Of a stretch of 64,000 nt of DNA, positions 41,577-49,480 are shown piece after piece. The translations under genes were made by a program, and so were the position numbers. A model generated the notes under the pieces. It did not search any database. It was not told the origin of the DNA and was given only the letters and a program-made list of their open reading frames with translations. Origin of the DNA: Mucilaginibacter rubeus (GTDB lineage Bacteria > Bacteroidota > Bacteroidia > Sphingobacteriales > Sphingobacteriaceae); NCBI RefSeq assembly GCF_003286415.2, contig NZ_CP043450.1:7316001-7380000 (forward strand), given 5' to 3'. Position 1 is the stretch's first letter. Each line of letters opens with the position of its first letter.

Positions 41577-42290
41577 TTATGACCAAAATCCTTGCGCCCT
41601 GATCTGGCTTGAGGGATAGCCCTGCAGTTTCAGTAGCTTGCGCAGTTCACCCACCATGGTATGGTTACCGGCAAGATAAAATACCGAATGTTCAAGATTG
41701 TATTGCTGTTCAATTACCCATTGAATAAGGCTGTGATGCCCGTACACATCATTGCGTTCAATAGGTTTTAACGGCGATTTAAAATATTCGCCAAATAAAC
41801 CCCGGTGATTTTCATCGGCCATAACTATTGCCCCCGAAAAACGGGTTGCGGGTAATACCATTTGCTGTAAGGCCAGCAGGTGACCCATGCTGCTTTCATC
41901 ACCAAGCCCAATAATGGCCGGGGTACTTGCGGGGGCATGCCTGGTTGAACGGATTTTGAAATAGTGAATGGTATCGCCGGTTTGTAATTGCTTAGCCCAT
42001 TTACTACCCGGGCCGTTGTGCGCCGCATCAATATAAAGGGTGCAGGTATTGGTTTCGGCATCCCAGCCGGCTGGGGTATAATCACGGTAGGTGAGGTCGG
42101 CAACTTTTACTTTTATATAAGGAACCTCGTGCCAGTTTTGCATATCGGCCAGGGGCAAATGCAGGTCGATCTCAATCATGGTTGATGGTTCCCAGTGCCT
42201 TACTTCAAGCACCCGACCACTTTGTAAAAGCTGGTTTTCAAACAAGCTGCTTGCCCTTCTTTTTAATTTATGTAGAGTGGATGTTTCCAT
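41577..42290 (-). CDS. Siderophore-interacting protein (FAD-binding, ViuB/YqjH-like)
   Basis: A 237-residue cytoplasmic flavoprotein that likely reduces Fe3+-siderophores to release iron. Start chosen at 42290 (METSTLHKLKRRASSLF). The N-terminal half has VKVADLTYRDYTPAGWDAE, the FAD-binding R-x-Y-T motif of the family (here RDYTP), and HNGPGSKWAKQLQTGDTI. The C-terminal half has the NAD(P)-binding ETPA-like segment IIGLGDESSMGHLLAL. The next gene upstream, 78 bp away on the same strand, encodes an AraC regulator. A palindrome just before the start codon is a candidate operator. Confidence 0.88.
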   Translation of the reverse strand: METSTLHKLKRRASSLFENQLLQSGRVLEVRHWEPSTMIEIDLHLPLADMQNWHEVPYIKVKVADLTYRDYTPAGWDAETNTCTLYIDAAHNGPGSKWAKQLQTGDTIHYFKIRSTRHAPASTPAIIGLGDESSMGHLLALQQMVLPATRFSGAIVMADENHRGLFGEYFKSPLKPIERNDVYGHHSLIQWVIEQQYNLEHSVFYLAGNHTMVGELRKLLKLQGYPSSQIRAQGFWS

Positions 42291-42295
42291 GTGTG

Positions 42296-42314
42296 TTGTA
42301 TTTTGATAATACAA
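42296..42314 (-). promoter_or_regulatory. Perfect palindrome just upstream of siderophore-interacting protein gene
   Basis: TTGTATT-TTGAT-AATACAA, 7-bp perfect arms, 6 bp before the start codon. Its position between the AraC regulator gene and this gene suggests an operator or a 5' hairpin affecting translation. Confidence 0.45.
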
Positions 42315-42367
42315 AGAAACATGGAAATTTAGCCTGATGAAATAGTAATTTCGGGGTAAAGGTTGGA

Positions 42368-43219
42368 TTATTTGCGGTGTTTGTCTCTAAATTCAAGCGG
42401 AGTAATGCATGCCGATTTTTTAAACAGTCTCGAAAAATAAGTATGATCATCATAACCCAGCGTATGCGCAATTTCCTTTACGTTGAGCCCGCTGTAATAC
42501 AATAGCCTTTTTGCTTCCAGCATTACTTCCTGGGTTATCCAGTAACTTACCGGGAAACCGGTTGTTTTCTTTAATACTTCGTTAAGGTATGATTCCGACA
42601 CGTTGAGCATGCCTGCATATGCCGATGGGCCTTTAACAGTACGAACGTTTCTAAGCAAAAGCTTTTTAAACTGATGCGAAATTTGCGCGGGACGGGAGAG
42701 TTGCTTTTCGGGCGTATATACATTGCTAAAAGTAGCCGCCGCCATACCGGTAAAGGATTGTATGAGCGATTGTAAAACCGGCAAAAAGAAAGCGTTGTCG
42801 CTATCCTCGGCATTTTTTTCGCGCAACAGACAAAGGATCTGCTGGTATTGCTTCAATTCATTATCGTTAAGTTGATAAGGCTGTTGCAAAAAAAGCTGGT
42901 TCTCAAAAATATTACGGAAGTCGGACGGAATGTGTTGTGTGTCGATAGCTACATACCAGCCGCTGGCAATTTCGTTATTTATCCTGTGATGTACTTGCCC
43001 CGGCAAAATATAGTAAAGGGTGTTTTCGCAAAAATGGATCTCGTTAAAATCAATCATTAATGACGCTGCGCCGTTTTCAACCAGGAAAAACAGGTAATGA
43101 TCATCGCGATGTGCGCCCATAGGTGGCTTTTTCAAATCTTCTTCACCACTTTCAAAGTGCTTGATCTCAAATCCCGAGTTTGTTCGTTCATGTAACTGGT
43201 GTACAGGTATATCTTTCAT
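42368..43219 (-). CDS. AraC-family transcriptional regulator
   Basis: A 283-residue regulator. The N-terminal half (~20-150) is a cupin-like sensing domain (YLFFLVENGAASLMIDFNE, LYYILPGQVHHRI). The C-terminal HTH_18 domain (~180-283) has LNVSESYLNEVLKKTTGFP and the second helix-turn-helix VKEIAHTLGYDDHTYFSRLF. It lies immediately upstream of, and co-directional with, the siderophore-interacting protein gene, so it may control iron uptake, but the effector is unknown. Confidence 0.93.
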   Translation of the reverse strand: MKDIPVHQLHERTNSGFEIKHFESGEEDLKKPPMGAHRDDHYLFFLVENGAASLMIDFNEIHFCENTLYYILPGQVHHRINNEIASGWYVAIDTQHIPSDFRNIFENQLFLQQPYQLNDNELKQYQQILCLLREKNAEDSDNAFFLPVLQSLIQSFTGMAAATFSNVYTPEKQLSRPAQISHQFKKLLLRNVRTVKGPSAYAGMLNVSESYLNEVLKKTTGFPVSYWITQEVMLEAKRLLYYSGLNVKEIAHTLGYDDHTYFSRLFKKSACITPLEFRDKHRK

Positions 43220-43326
43220 TTTGCCGGGTAGCTGTTGTATTAAGTATGTTAACGTAATCTTTAGCCAGAGGATACATTTATGTTATGGCTAATGATCTTA
43301 ATTTAAGATTGCTGTAATTCCAGCGC

Positions 43327-43653
43327 TTACTTGCCGCCTTCTACCATCGCGTAAATTTCCTGCATATAAATGGCTTCATCCATCGAGGCATGAAAATCTT
43401 CCCATTCATCAACGGTAAAAGTAAGCTGTATATCATTAACCGGCGTACGCATTACTACGCGCTCCTGTCCATCAGGAAAAGGAAAGGAATGGTCGCTGAA
43501 TTCAAGATCGATAGTGAAATTTTTAAACTGGATGAATTGCTCCGGTGTAAAGCTAAGGATCAGGTTATGGTGCCATATAAATATGCATTGGCATTCGGAG
43601 CAGCGGCTTACTACCGATGTTCCCTTTTGGCTGAGTATTTTAGCATCGCACAT
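43327..43653 (-). CDS. DUF6686-like small protein
   Basis: A 108-residue cytoplasmic protein. It starts MCDAKILSQKG and has a CSECQCIFIWHHNLILSF segment (C-x2-C-x-C), followed by FTPEQFIQFKNF and an acidic C-terminus. This matches my recollection of the Bacteroidota DUF6686 family, which often accompanies iron or heme uptake genes. No enzymatic motif. Neighbours are the AraC regulator and DUF6607, both on the same strand. Confidence 0.6.
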   Translation of the reverse strand: MCDAKILSQKGTSVVSRCSECQCIFIWHHNLILSFTPEQFIQFKNFTIDLEFSDHSFPFPDGQERVVMRTPVNDIQLTFTVDEWEDFHASMDEAIYMQEIYAMVEGGK

Positions 43654-43743
43654 AAATTCCGGTAATTTAATTTGAATTGGTGCCTGCTCTGCCGGTTAAG
43701 TGTTTGATGAAAACTACTTAAGTGCAGAACAGGACTTTATATT

Positions 43744-44673
43744 TTAAGCATTCGTAATCAAATAATTGTTGATAAGCTTGCGGGCTTCTGTTTTACTTTT
43801 TTGCACATCCCATTTTTCTTTTGCCGATTGATCAGCAAGGTCAAAGAGGCGTTCGTAAAGCAGTTTGCCGTCTACTTTTCCTTTTAGTTTAACAGTGGTG
43901 TTTTGTGCATAAACCTCGTCCCATACCTGGCGTACTGCCGTCCAGTAAGGCTGTTGTTTTTGCCACCAGCCCTTTGCAAAGGCAAATTTGGCTTCATCAG
44001 TTTTGGTAAATTCTTCATAGCCTTTTTCGCGCACAAGAAGTTTATCGTTACCTGCCGATCGGATTATCTTTTGATTGTCCTGCTCAAACATCCATCCGTT
44101 TGGAGTTAGGCAGATGCGGTTACCGCGTCGCAATACATTGTAATCGCTGCGCTTGGTAAACTCGCGGCGGGGCAGAGGCGAATCGCATTCGCTTTGCCAA
44201 AAGTGTTTTCCATCAGCATGTACCCAGGTGCCAATACTTTCGTAACGCGGACTATCATCAACCTGGAAAACCTTTTGCACCCAGCGGCCTTTTGCTTCGG
44301 CAGGCTTTATTGTGCCTTTTTTCCAGGTGCTGCTTTGATCGAAGTTAAGCAGGGTGGGCTCCTCGTACACCCAGTCTTCACGCCAGTGTTTTATTACTGT
44401 AGAATCACCAACCACCAATAAATGCTGTATAACTATTTTTTTGGGAGAATCTTCTTCAACAGCGGCCCATTCGTAGCCCCATGAGTGGTATTGCGGATGA
44501 TTGCGATATGCGGTATCCGGAGAAAAGGTCTCGGCATAATCAAACGTAACTTTATAAAAGCCACCAAGCGCGCGGATGGCAGCACGGTCCTGGTCTAATT
44601 TTGATTGTGCTTGTGCTTTAACGCTTATCTGAACCGTACTTAGCAACATTAACAGGTAAAGGGCTTTTTTCAT
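43744..44673 (-). CDS. DUF6607 family exported protein
   Basis: A 309-residue secreted protein with signal MKKALYLLMLLSTVQISVKA. Recognisable blocks: ALGGFYKVTFDYAETFSPD, HSWGYEWAAVEEDSPKKIVI, VIKHWREDWVYEEP, GRWVQKVFQVDDSPRYE and LPRREFTKRSDYNVL. These match DUF6607, a Bacteroidota family commonly beside iron or heme receptors. A Fur-like palindrome stands about 47 bp upstream of the start codon, supporting iron regulation. Biochemical role unknown. Confidence 0.8.
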   Translation of the reverse strand: MKKALYLLMLLSTVQISVKAQAQSKLDQDRAAIRALGGFYKVTFDYAETFSPDTAYRNHPQYHSWGYEWAAVEEDSPKKIVIQHLLVVGDSTVIKHWREDWVYEEPTLLNFDQSSTWKKGTIKPAEAKGRWVQKVFQVDDSPRYESIGTWVHADGKHFWQSECDSPLPRREFTKRSDYNVLRRGNRICLTPNGWMFEQDNQKIIRSAGNDKLLVREKGYEEFTKTDEAKFAFAKGWWQKQQPYWTAVRQVWDEVYAQNTTVKLKGKVDGKLLYERLFDLADQSAKEKWDVQKSKTEARKLINNYLITNA

Positions 44674-45079
44674 GAATGAGCAGATTGCTGTGATGTATTA
44701 GCAGCAACAAAGGAATGTCTTATTTAGAATAAATCCAAATAAAAATAAAAAAAGCATCTTGCTTATTCAATCAAATTAATTAAAACAATTTGCCATGAGC
44801 ATACTTACTATAAACTACATACCCTAATGCCAACATATTTAAAACAATTGTAAGGCAGGCGTTTGCAAGGGTTTTCTATTCTACATCAACCCTTAATATT
44901 TTATTCATTTCATTCATCTTGGTAGTTTGGCCTGCCAATAACTATATTTAAGCATAATTATTTTGTTAATTATAAGCAAGCCTGTATAGGTAAAGTATAT
45001 AAAACAATAAATATTATTCAGCGTATTATTGGTGTACCCCCTTAACGATAATAAGTTTTGCTGAGTTGAAACGCCAATT
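44674..45079. other. AT-rich divergent gap
   Basis: About 400 bp, strongly AT-rich, with no credible ORF. It contains a Fur-like palindrome near the DUF6607 end (44720-44742) and probably the promoter of the STAND NTPase at the other end. Confidence 0.6.
44720..44742 (-). promoter_or_regulatory. Fur-box-like palindrome upstream of DUF6607 gene
   Basis: TTATTTAGAAT...ATCCAAATAA is palindromic at 18 of 23 positions, with a perfect core ATTTA-GAA-TAAAT (44722-44734). It resembles Fur operators described in Bacteroidota (from memory). Position 47-69 bp before the start codon suits a repressor. Confidence 0.5.
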
Positions 45080-47617
45080 ATGACGAGTTTTTCAAAACAT
45101 TATTCAGAGAACTTAAAAAATTCTGTTCTTGCTATTGCGGGGTTATCAAATATAGCTCCGGCCGATTGTAAGATGCTGGAAGCTTTAATTCTCGAAAAAA
45201 CCAAACAACGGGTTAGCGAAACAACGCTGAAGCGGATCTATGGTTTTGCGTATAGTAAATTCAATCCTTCCATGTTTACCCTCAATACCTTATCGCGCTA
45301 CTGCGACTATGAGGGTTGGGATGATTTTTGCAGAAAACAGGAGGCCGAATCCATAAAACAAAGCGGTACTACTGTTGATTGGGACCTGTTAAAAGCCAAC
45401 GCGGGTAAAATAACTTCCTTTACACTGCAGGCAATTAAAAATAAAACGGGGATACCTTATCCGCAAACTATCAGGCGCCAGTTTATTGATGATCATTTTG
45501 CCGCCTTTTTGCAGGGAAATTATACTGCAACCGTGATTGCGGCTCCTGCCGGGTATGGTAAAACAGTTGCGCTTTGCCATTGGGTTGATGAAAAAATTCA
45601 CCAAATAGGTAACGACATTGTATTGTTTTTTAGCAGCAGTGCTTTAATGAACGTTTTTTTAAGTGGCCGCGATTTAAACGATTGGATGCTGGGCCTGCTT
45701 GGCTATTCAACCGAAGAGGATATTGTGGCCCTGCTTGATGTAAAGCAACGTAAGGAAGGGCGGTTTTTCCTGATCGTTGATGGCGTTGACGAGCACATGT
45801 TTAAGAACGATCAGTTTCAATTGGTTATAAACCAGTTGGTTGATATTTTTTCCTTTTATCAGTCGCATGAATGGTTTAAGCTGGTTTTAACCATGCGTTC
45901 ATCAACATGGATGAACTATAAGCATTTGATTGAGATGGGGCAGAGCCCATGGTTTGAAGGTTTTTTCAGTTCGCACAATCAACCGTCAAATGTACCGCTG
46001 TTTAGCATCCAGGAAATAAAAGAGCTTTGTATTAAAATTAATCCGGCCATAAAAAGCTTCATAGCGATAAATGTAGTCGAGAATTTTAATCACCCGTTAT
46101 ATTTTCAGTTCTACTATAAGCAGCATAAGAAAAACTTTTCGCTCAATGACGTTGATCACGTGAGTGTTTATGAACTTATCTCAAACTTTGTTTTAAACAA
46201 AGTTTACATGGGCCAGTATTCGGCCGATAAAATTTACCTGATCCAGGCTATAGTTGAGCAGATGGATTTTGAAAATGGTGTATTTGAGGCCAGTAAACTT
46301 GGGCTTATCAATGTTATAAAGCAATACAACCATGCCTATCTTGAATTGTTAAGCATTGGTTTTATCCGTGAGCTAAATACCAGCAGCGATTTTGAGTACC
46401 GTGCTTCTATAGAGTTTAGCAACGATCATTTTTTTGAGTTTTCGATAAGCAGGTATCTCCTTCATAATAATGATAACCTTTTTAATATCGACCTGATAAA
46501 TATTATTAATAAATATTTCACGGGCGAACGTAAGTTATCCATATTAAAATGGAGCATCATTTATGCTATTAAAAGCGGGCAGCAGGAAAGCTTTCAGCTT
46601 TTATCACAAACCCGCCTTACCACAAGCGAAAAATCAGATCTGATCATTTTCCTGGGAGATTTATTGGAAAAAGAATTAAGTACCTTAAAAGATACCGAAA
46701 CGCTTGTACAATATTTTAAGCAGGATTGCAGCGATGAACTGTTTGATTATTTATTTGGCCTGGAGTTTATTCATAACGATTATGCCAAAACGCTGCACAC
46801 GCTGCTCAAGTTTGAGCTTTCGGACAAAAAGAAGATCCTGGTGTATACCGGCCTTGCTGCAATAAGTGTAATAGGGCTTGAAATGAACAAACTGGAAGAG
46901 TATCTTAAAATAATGAGCGGCTTTGGCGCTGTGAGTTATTATGAGTTTTCGGTTAATCCTTTAAAATGTATCAATACCATATATCAGTTTCTTAAGTATG
47001 GTATTGTTAATAAGGAATTTTTTAAAGAACTCACGAGGTTTTATTTTCAACCCCCGCTGCACCTGGAACAGTCAGGCTCAAATGACCTGGTACTTTTGTT
47101 AGCAGCACATACTTTGAGAATTTGCAATAAGCCGTTAAAAACGCTACGTTTTATTGCAATGCTTGAAAAATACTACCGTCCTGTCAGCAACAGCGTTTGT
47201 GTATACTGCTTTTTTTTAAAACGAATAAAAACTGAAGAATATCTTGCCCTTGGGCAGACAAACAGGGCCATGGAGCTTTATTTTGAATTGGATGACGCTT
47301 ACAGACATGCCGATGGGGCTTTTACCCCGCTTATGATCACATCATTCAATTGTATTAAGATCATCGTTGATTTTAATTACAAGCAACTTTCATTAACCGA
47401 TGATACACTGGAAGAATGGGCAAACCTCATTATTAATGAAATGGAGTATAAGCTGTCAAGGGTATATATGTTTGCTTTTTTATTAAGAAACCAACACCTT
47501 ATCAAACATCCGCCCGAACGGGTTTATAAACATATTAACTACATGTTTTTAAAAACGATGAGCGAAAGCGGTTTACGTGCCGATATATTGTTAAAGCAAA
47601 ACAGTTTTACAAGCTGA
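45080..47617 (+). CDS. STAND/NACHT-type NTPase with N-terminal Bacteroidota module
   Basis: An 845-residue signalling ATPase. The N-terminal ~85 residues (LEALILEKTKQRVSETTLKR, FTLNTLSRYCDYEGWDDFC) form a module often found at the start of Bacteroidota regulatory proteins, probably a protein- or DNA-binding helical fold. The NTPase has Walker A APAGYGKT (155-162), Walker B FFLIVDGVDE (229-238) and an LTMRSS sensor (~269-274). The ~450-residue C-terminal region is helical and repeat-like, a likely sensor. Architecture matches STAND switches, some of which are antiphage proteins, but no effector domain is recognisable. Its 3' end overlaps the convergent DUF892-like gene by 11 bp. Confidence 0.78.
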   Translation: MTSFSKHYSENLKNSVLAIAGLSNIAPADCKMLEALILEKTKQRVSETTLKRIYGFAYSKFNPSMFTLNTLSRYCDYEGWDDFCRKQEAESIKQSGTTVDWDLLKANAGKITSFTLQAIKNKTGIPYPQTIRRQFIDDHFAAFLQGNYTATVIAAPAGYGKTVALCHWVDEKIHQIGNDIVLFFSSSALMNVFLSGRDLNDWMLGLLGYSTEEDIVALLDVKQRKEGRFFLIVDGVDEHMFKNDQFQLVINQLVDIFSFYQSHEWFKLVLTMRSSTWMNYKHLIEMGQSPWFEGFFSSHNQPSNVPLFSIQEIKELCIKINPAIKSFIAINVVENFNHPLYFQFYYKQHKKNFSLNDVDHVSVYELISNFVLNKVYMGQYSADKIYLIQAIVEQMDFENGVFEASKLGLINVIKQYNHAYLELLSIGFIRELNTSSDFEYRASIEFSNDHFFEFSISRYLLHNNDNLFNIDLINIINKYFTGERKLSILKWSIIYAIKSGQQESFQLLSQTRLTTSEKSDLIIFLGDLLEKELSTLKDTETLVQYFKQDCSDELFDYLFGLEFIHNDYAKTLHTLLKFELSDKKKILVYTGLAAISVIGLEMNKLEEYLKIMSGFGAVSYYEFSVNPLKCINTIYQFLKYGIVNKEFFKELTRFYFQPPLHLEQSGSNDLVLLLAAHTLRICNKPLKTLRFIAMLEKYYRPVSNSVCVYCFFLKRIKTEEYLALGQTNRAMELYFELDDAYRHADGAFTPLMITSFNCIKIIVDFNYKQLSLTDDTLEEWANLIINEMEYKLSRVYMFAFLLRNQHLIKHPPERVYKHINYMFLKTMSESGLRADILLKQNSFTS

Positions 47618-48173
47618 TTGCCGCCTGCCGGTTATTATCATATTTTGCCAATAAAAAATCATAAAGCTTGTGCCTGGTTTTCGAGTTGTTTAAATGCTCA
47701 TCCAAAAACCGGATCATTGGCTCGTTGTTTTTTTCAATAGCTGTTAATTGCAATACCTGCATTGAGTTTTTTTCGACACCTGAAACATATTCCAGGTACG
47801 AAAGAATGCACATGTCGCGCAACACTTCATCGTCGTTATGCTGGTGTATAGCTGTAAATTCATCTTCGAGCAAAGAGATGAGACCGCTGCAATTTTCAAA
47901 TGAATAACGTTTTTGAAGCTGCGCGTAAACGCCATCTATACGCGCAATTTGTTTTTCGGTTTCGCCGAGGGTTTCTTTTATCGGAGTATCAAGATCCTTA
48001 AAGCTATCGGTATCTGCAATTTCCAAAAGTCGTTCGGCCAGGTGTGCTTTGGCACAATAAATCCTGTTCAGGTGTTCTGTAAAAAAAACTGTTAATTTAT
48101 CAGACGCCCATTGTGCTGGGTAAGGGGGTACCATACGGGGTGTTTTTTTATTCATTAATTGTCTATCAGTCAT
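47607..48173 (-). CDS. DUF892 (YciF-like ferritin-fold) protein
   Basis: A 188-residue helical protein. WASDKLTVFFTEHLNRIYCA matches the DUF892 first helix (L-x-D-L-x-E-L-x-D-L-Y-x-A pattern, degenerate here). IKETLGETEKQIARIDGVYA corresponds to the second helix with its ETxxQ motif, and EDEFTAIHQHNDDEVLRDMC to the third. YciF-like proteins have a ferritin-like fold with a possible di-iron site; several carboxylates seem replaced, so metal binding is doubtful. Convergent and overlapping by 11 bp with the STAND gene. A start at 48155 is also possible. Confidence 0.68.
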   Translation of the reverse strand: MTDRQLMNKKTPRMVPPYPAQWASDKLTVFFTEHLNRIYCAKAHLAERLLEIADTDSFKDLDTPIKETLGETEKQIARIDGVYAQLQKRYSFENCSGLISLLEDEFTAIHQHNDDEVLRDMCILSYLEYVSGVEKNSMQVLQLTAIEKNNEPMIRFLDEHLNNSKTRHKLYDFLLAKYDNNRQAAISL

Positions 48174-48789
48174 AGTTAAATAATAATGCCACTGCCGCGT
48201 TGCAGGTTTTGTTTATAGGGTTGTATGACCGATAAAACAGAGGAATGGATATTGATAGGAAATAACTGACCGGTTATCCGGCTTTTAGGGTAATTTGAGC
48301 AAATGCTAATTGTGCTAAAGTTATTTCTTGTTATGGTTAAATAACAAGTTTATACAATATTCATTCTATAATGTGACTCCTGAAATAACCATTTGTTTAT
48401 CTCATTTTATCATCAGGGCATTATTAAATAAATCTACAATACGCAATTCAAAACGCGTACCGATTTTGTTACATCTACGTAAAAATTGTAATTGTAATAT
48501 ATAAGTTACCTTCTTTTGTAAATTTTTATGCGTTTTTGAAAGTCATTTTCGTGACAGTTATAAAACTATAGCATACATGTCTCATCAACATATGTTTGTA
48601 TACACGATTGTGTACAAAGTGTGTTGAAAATGAGCGAGAATGTTATATTGGCACAGTTTAGTTTCCTCAATAATGTGTTTATCCAGAATTTATCCAAAAT
48701 TAATTATCCGGGTTTAATATTTTTAACATATAAATTATTTTATCGATAAAATTTTGTGTAGCATTGCTATTGTTTAGAACGATTATTGA
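48174..48789. other. 616-bp AT-rich intergenic region
   Basis: The longest gene-free stretch of the window. It is AT-rich throughout, with several short AT palindromes but no convincing ORF, terminator or repeat family. A TTTAGAAC half-site at 48773-48780, just before the next gene, resembles half of the Fur-like palindrome at 44720. Confidence 0.55.
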
Positions 48790-49356
48790 TTGAAAAAGAC
48801 CTTCGCCATAGTAATGCTAATTACTCATATGCTCAACTTAGTTGGGTATATGGCACTCAATCAATATTTTGCCAATAAATCAAACGGCATAATAGCCAGG
48901 CAAATCGCTAAAGGCAAATACAATAAACGCGATCTGATCGAAATTAAGATCAAACAGAATTTGCCTTTTATACATGATTGGGAAGATTATGTAAACATTG
49001 CCGGCCAGCTCCAGTTAGATGGTGTTGCATACAATTACGTAAAACTTAGGGTTACCCGTGATACAGTTTATGTGCAATGCATCCCCAACTATGAAACAAC
49101 AAAATTGCTGAACGAGAACGTGATCTGTGCTAAAAAGCTTAATTCTACACCTATCAGCAAGCGCAATCACGAATCGTCAGAAAAGAAACTTGGCAGTGAT
49201 GCAAAATATAATTGTCCCGAAATTTCGTATTCTTTTATAAAACCTGCCGAACCTGTTCAGGCCCCCGGCACATTTGTTTATATCAGCATTCCCGATGCCT
49301 TTGTATCCGTTGGTGGTCAGCCTCCGGAAATGGCACTTGCCTCAATTTATAGCTGA
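48790..49356 (+). CDS. Exported hypothetical protein upstream of TonB receptor, TTG start
   Basis: A 188-residue protein read from TTG at 48790 (leader KKTFAIVMLITHMLNLVGY); the first ATG (48814) would shorten but not remove the hydrophobic leader. The leader is a membrane anchor or signal sequence. The remaining ~165 residues include DLIEIKIKQNLPFIHDWEDY and IPDAFVSVGGQPPEMA. It precedes the receptor at 49481 by 124 bp on the same strand, so it is probably its co-transcribed periplasmic partner. Family not recognised beyond this association. Confidence 0.68.
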   Translation: MKKTFAIVMLITHMLNLVGYMALNQYFANKSNGIIARQIAKGKYNKRDLIEIKIKQNLPFIHDWEDYVNIAGQLQLDGVAYNYVKLRVTRDTVYVQCIPNYETTKLLNENVICAKKLNSTPISKRNHESSEKKLGSDAKYNCPEISYSFIKPAEPVQAPGTFVYISIPDAFVSVGGQPPEMALASIYS

Positions 49357-49480
49357 TAATTAATCTGTTCTGCTCACCCATGATGAATGGCATAATATGC
49401 TATGCAATTTACTATGCCCATGCCTGGCTATCATTGCTGCAGCTGAACAGTATACCCCTAATATTTTTCAATTTGAATAA

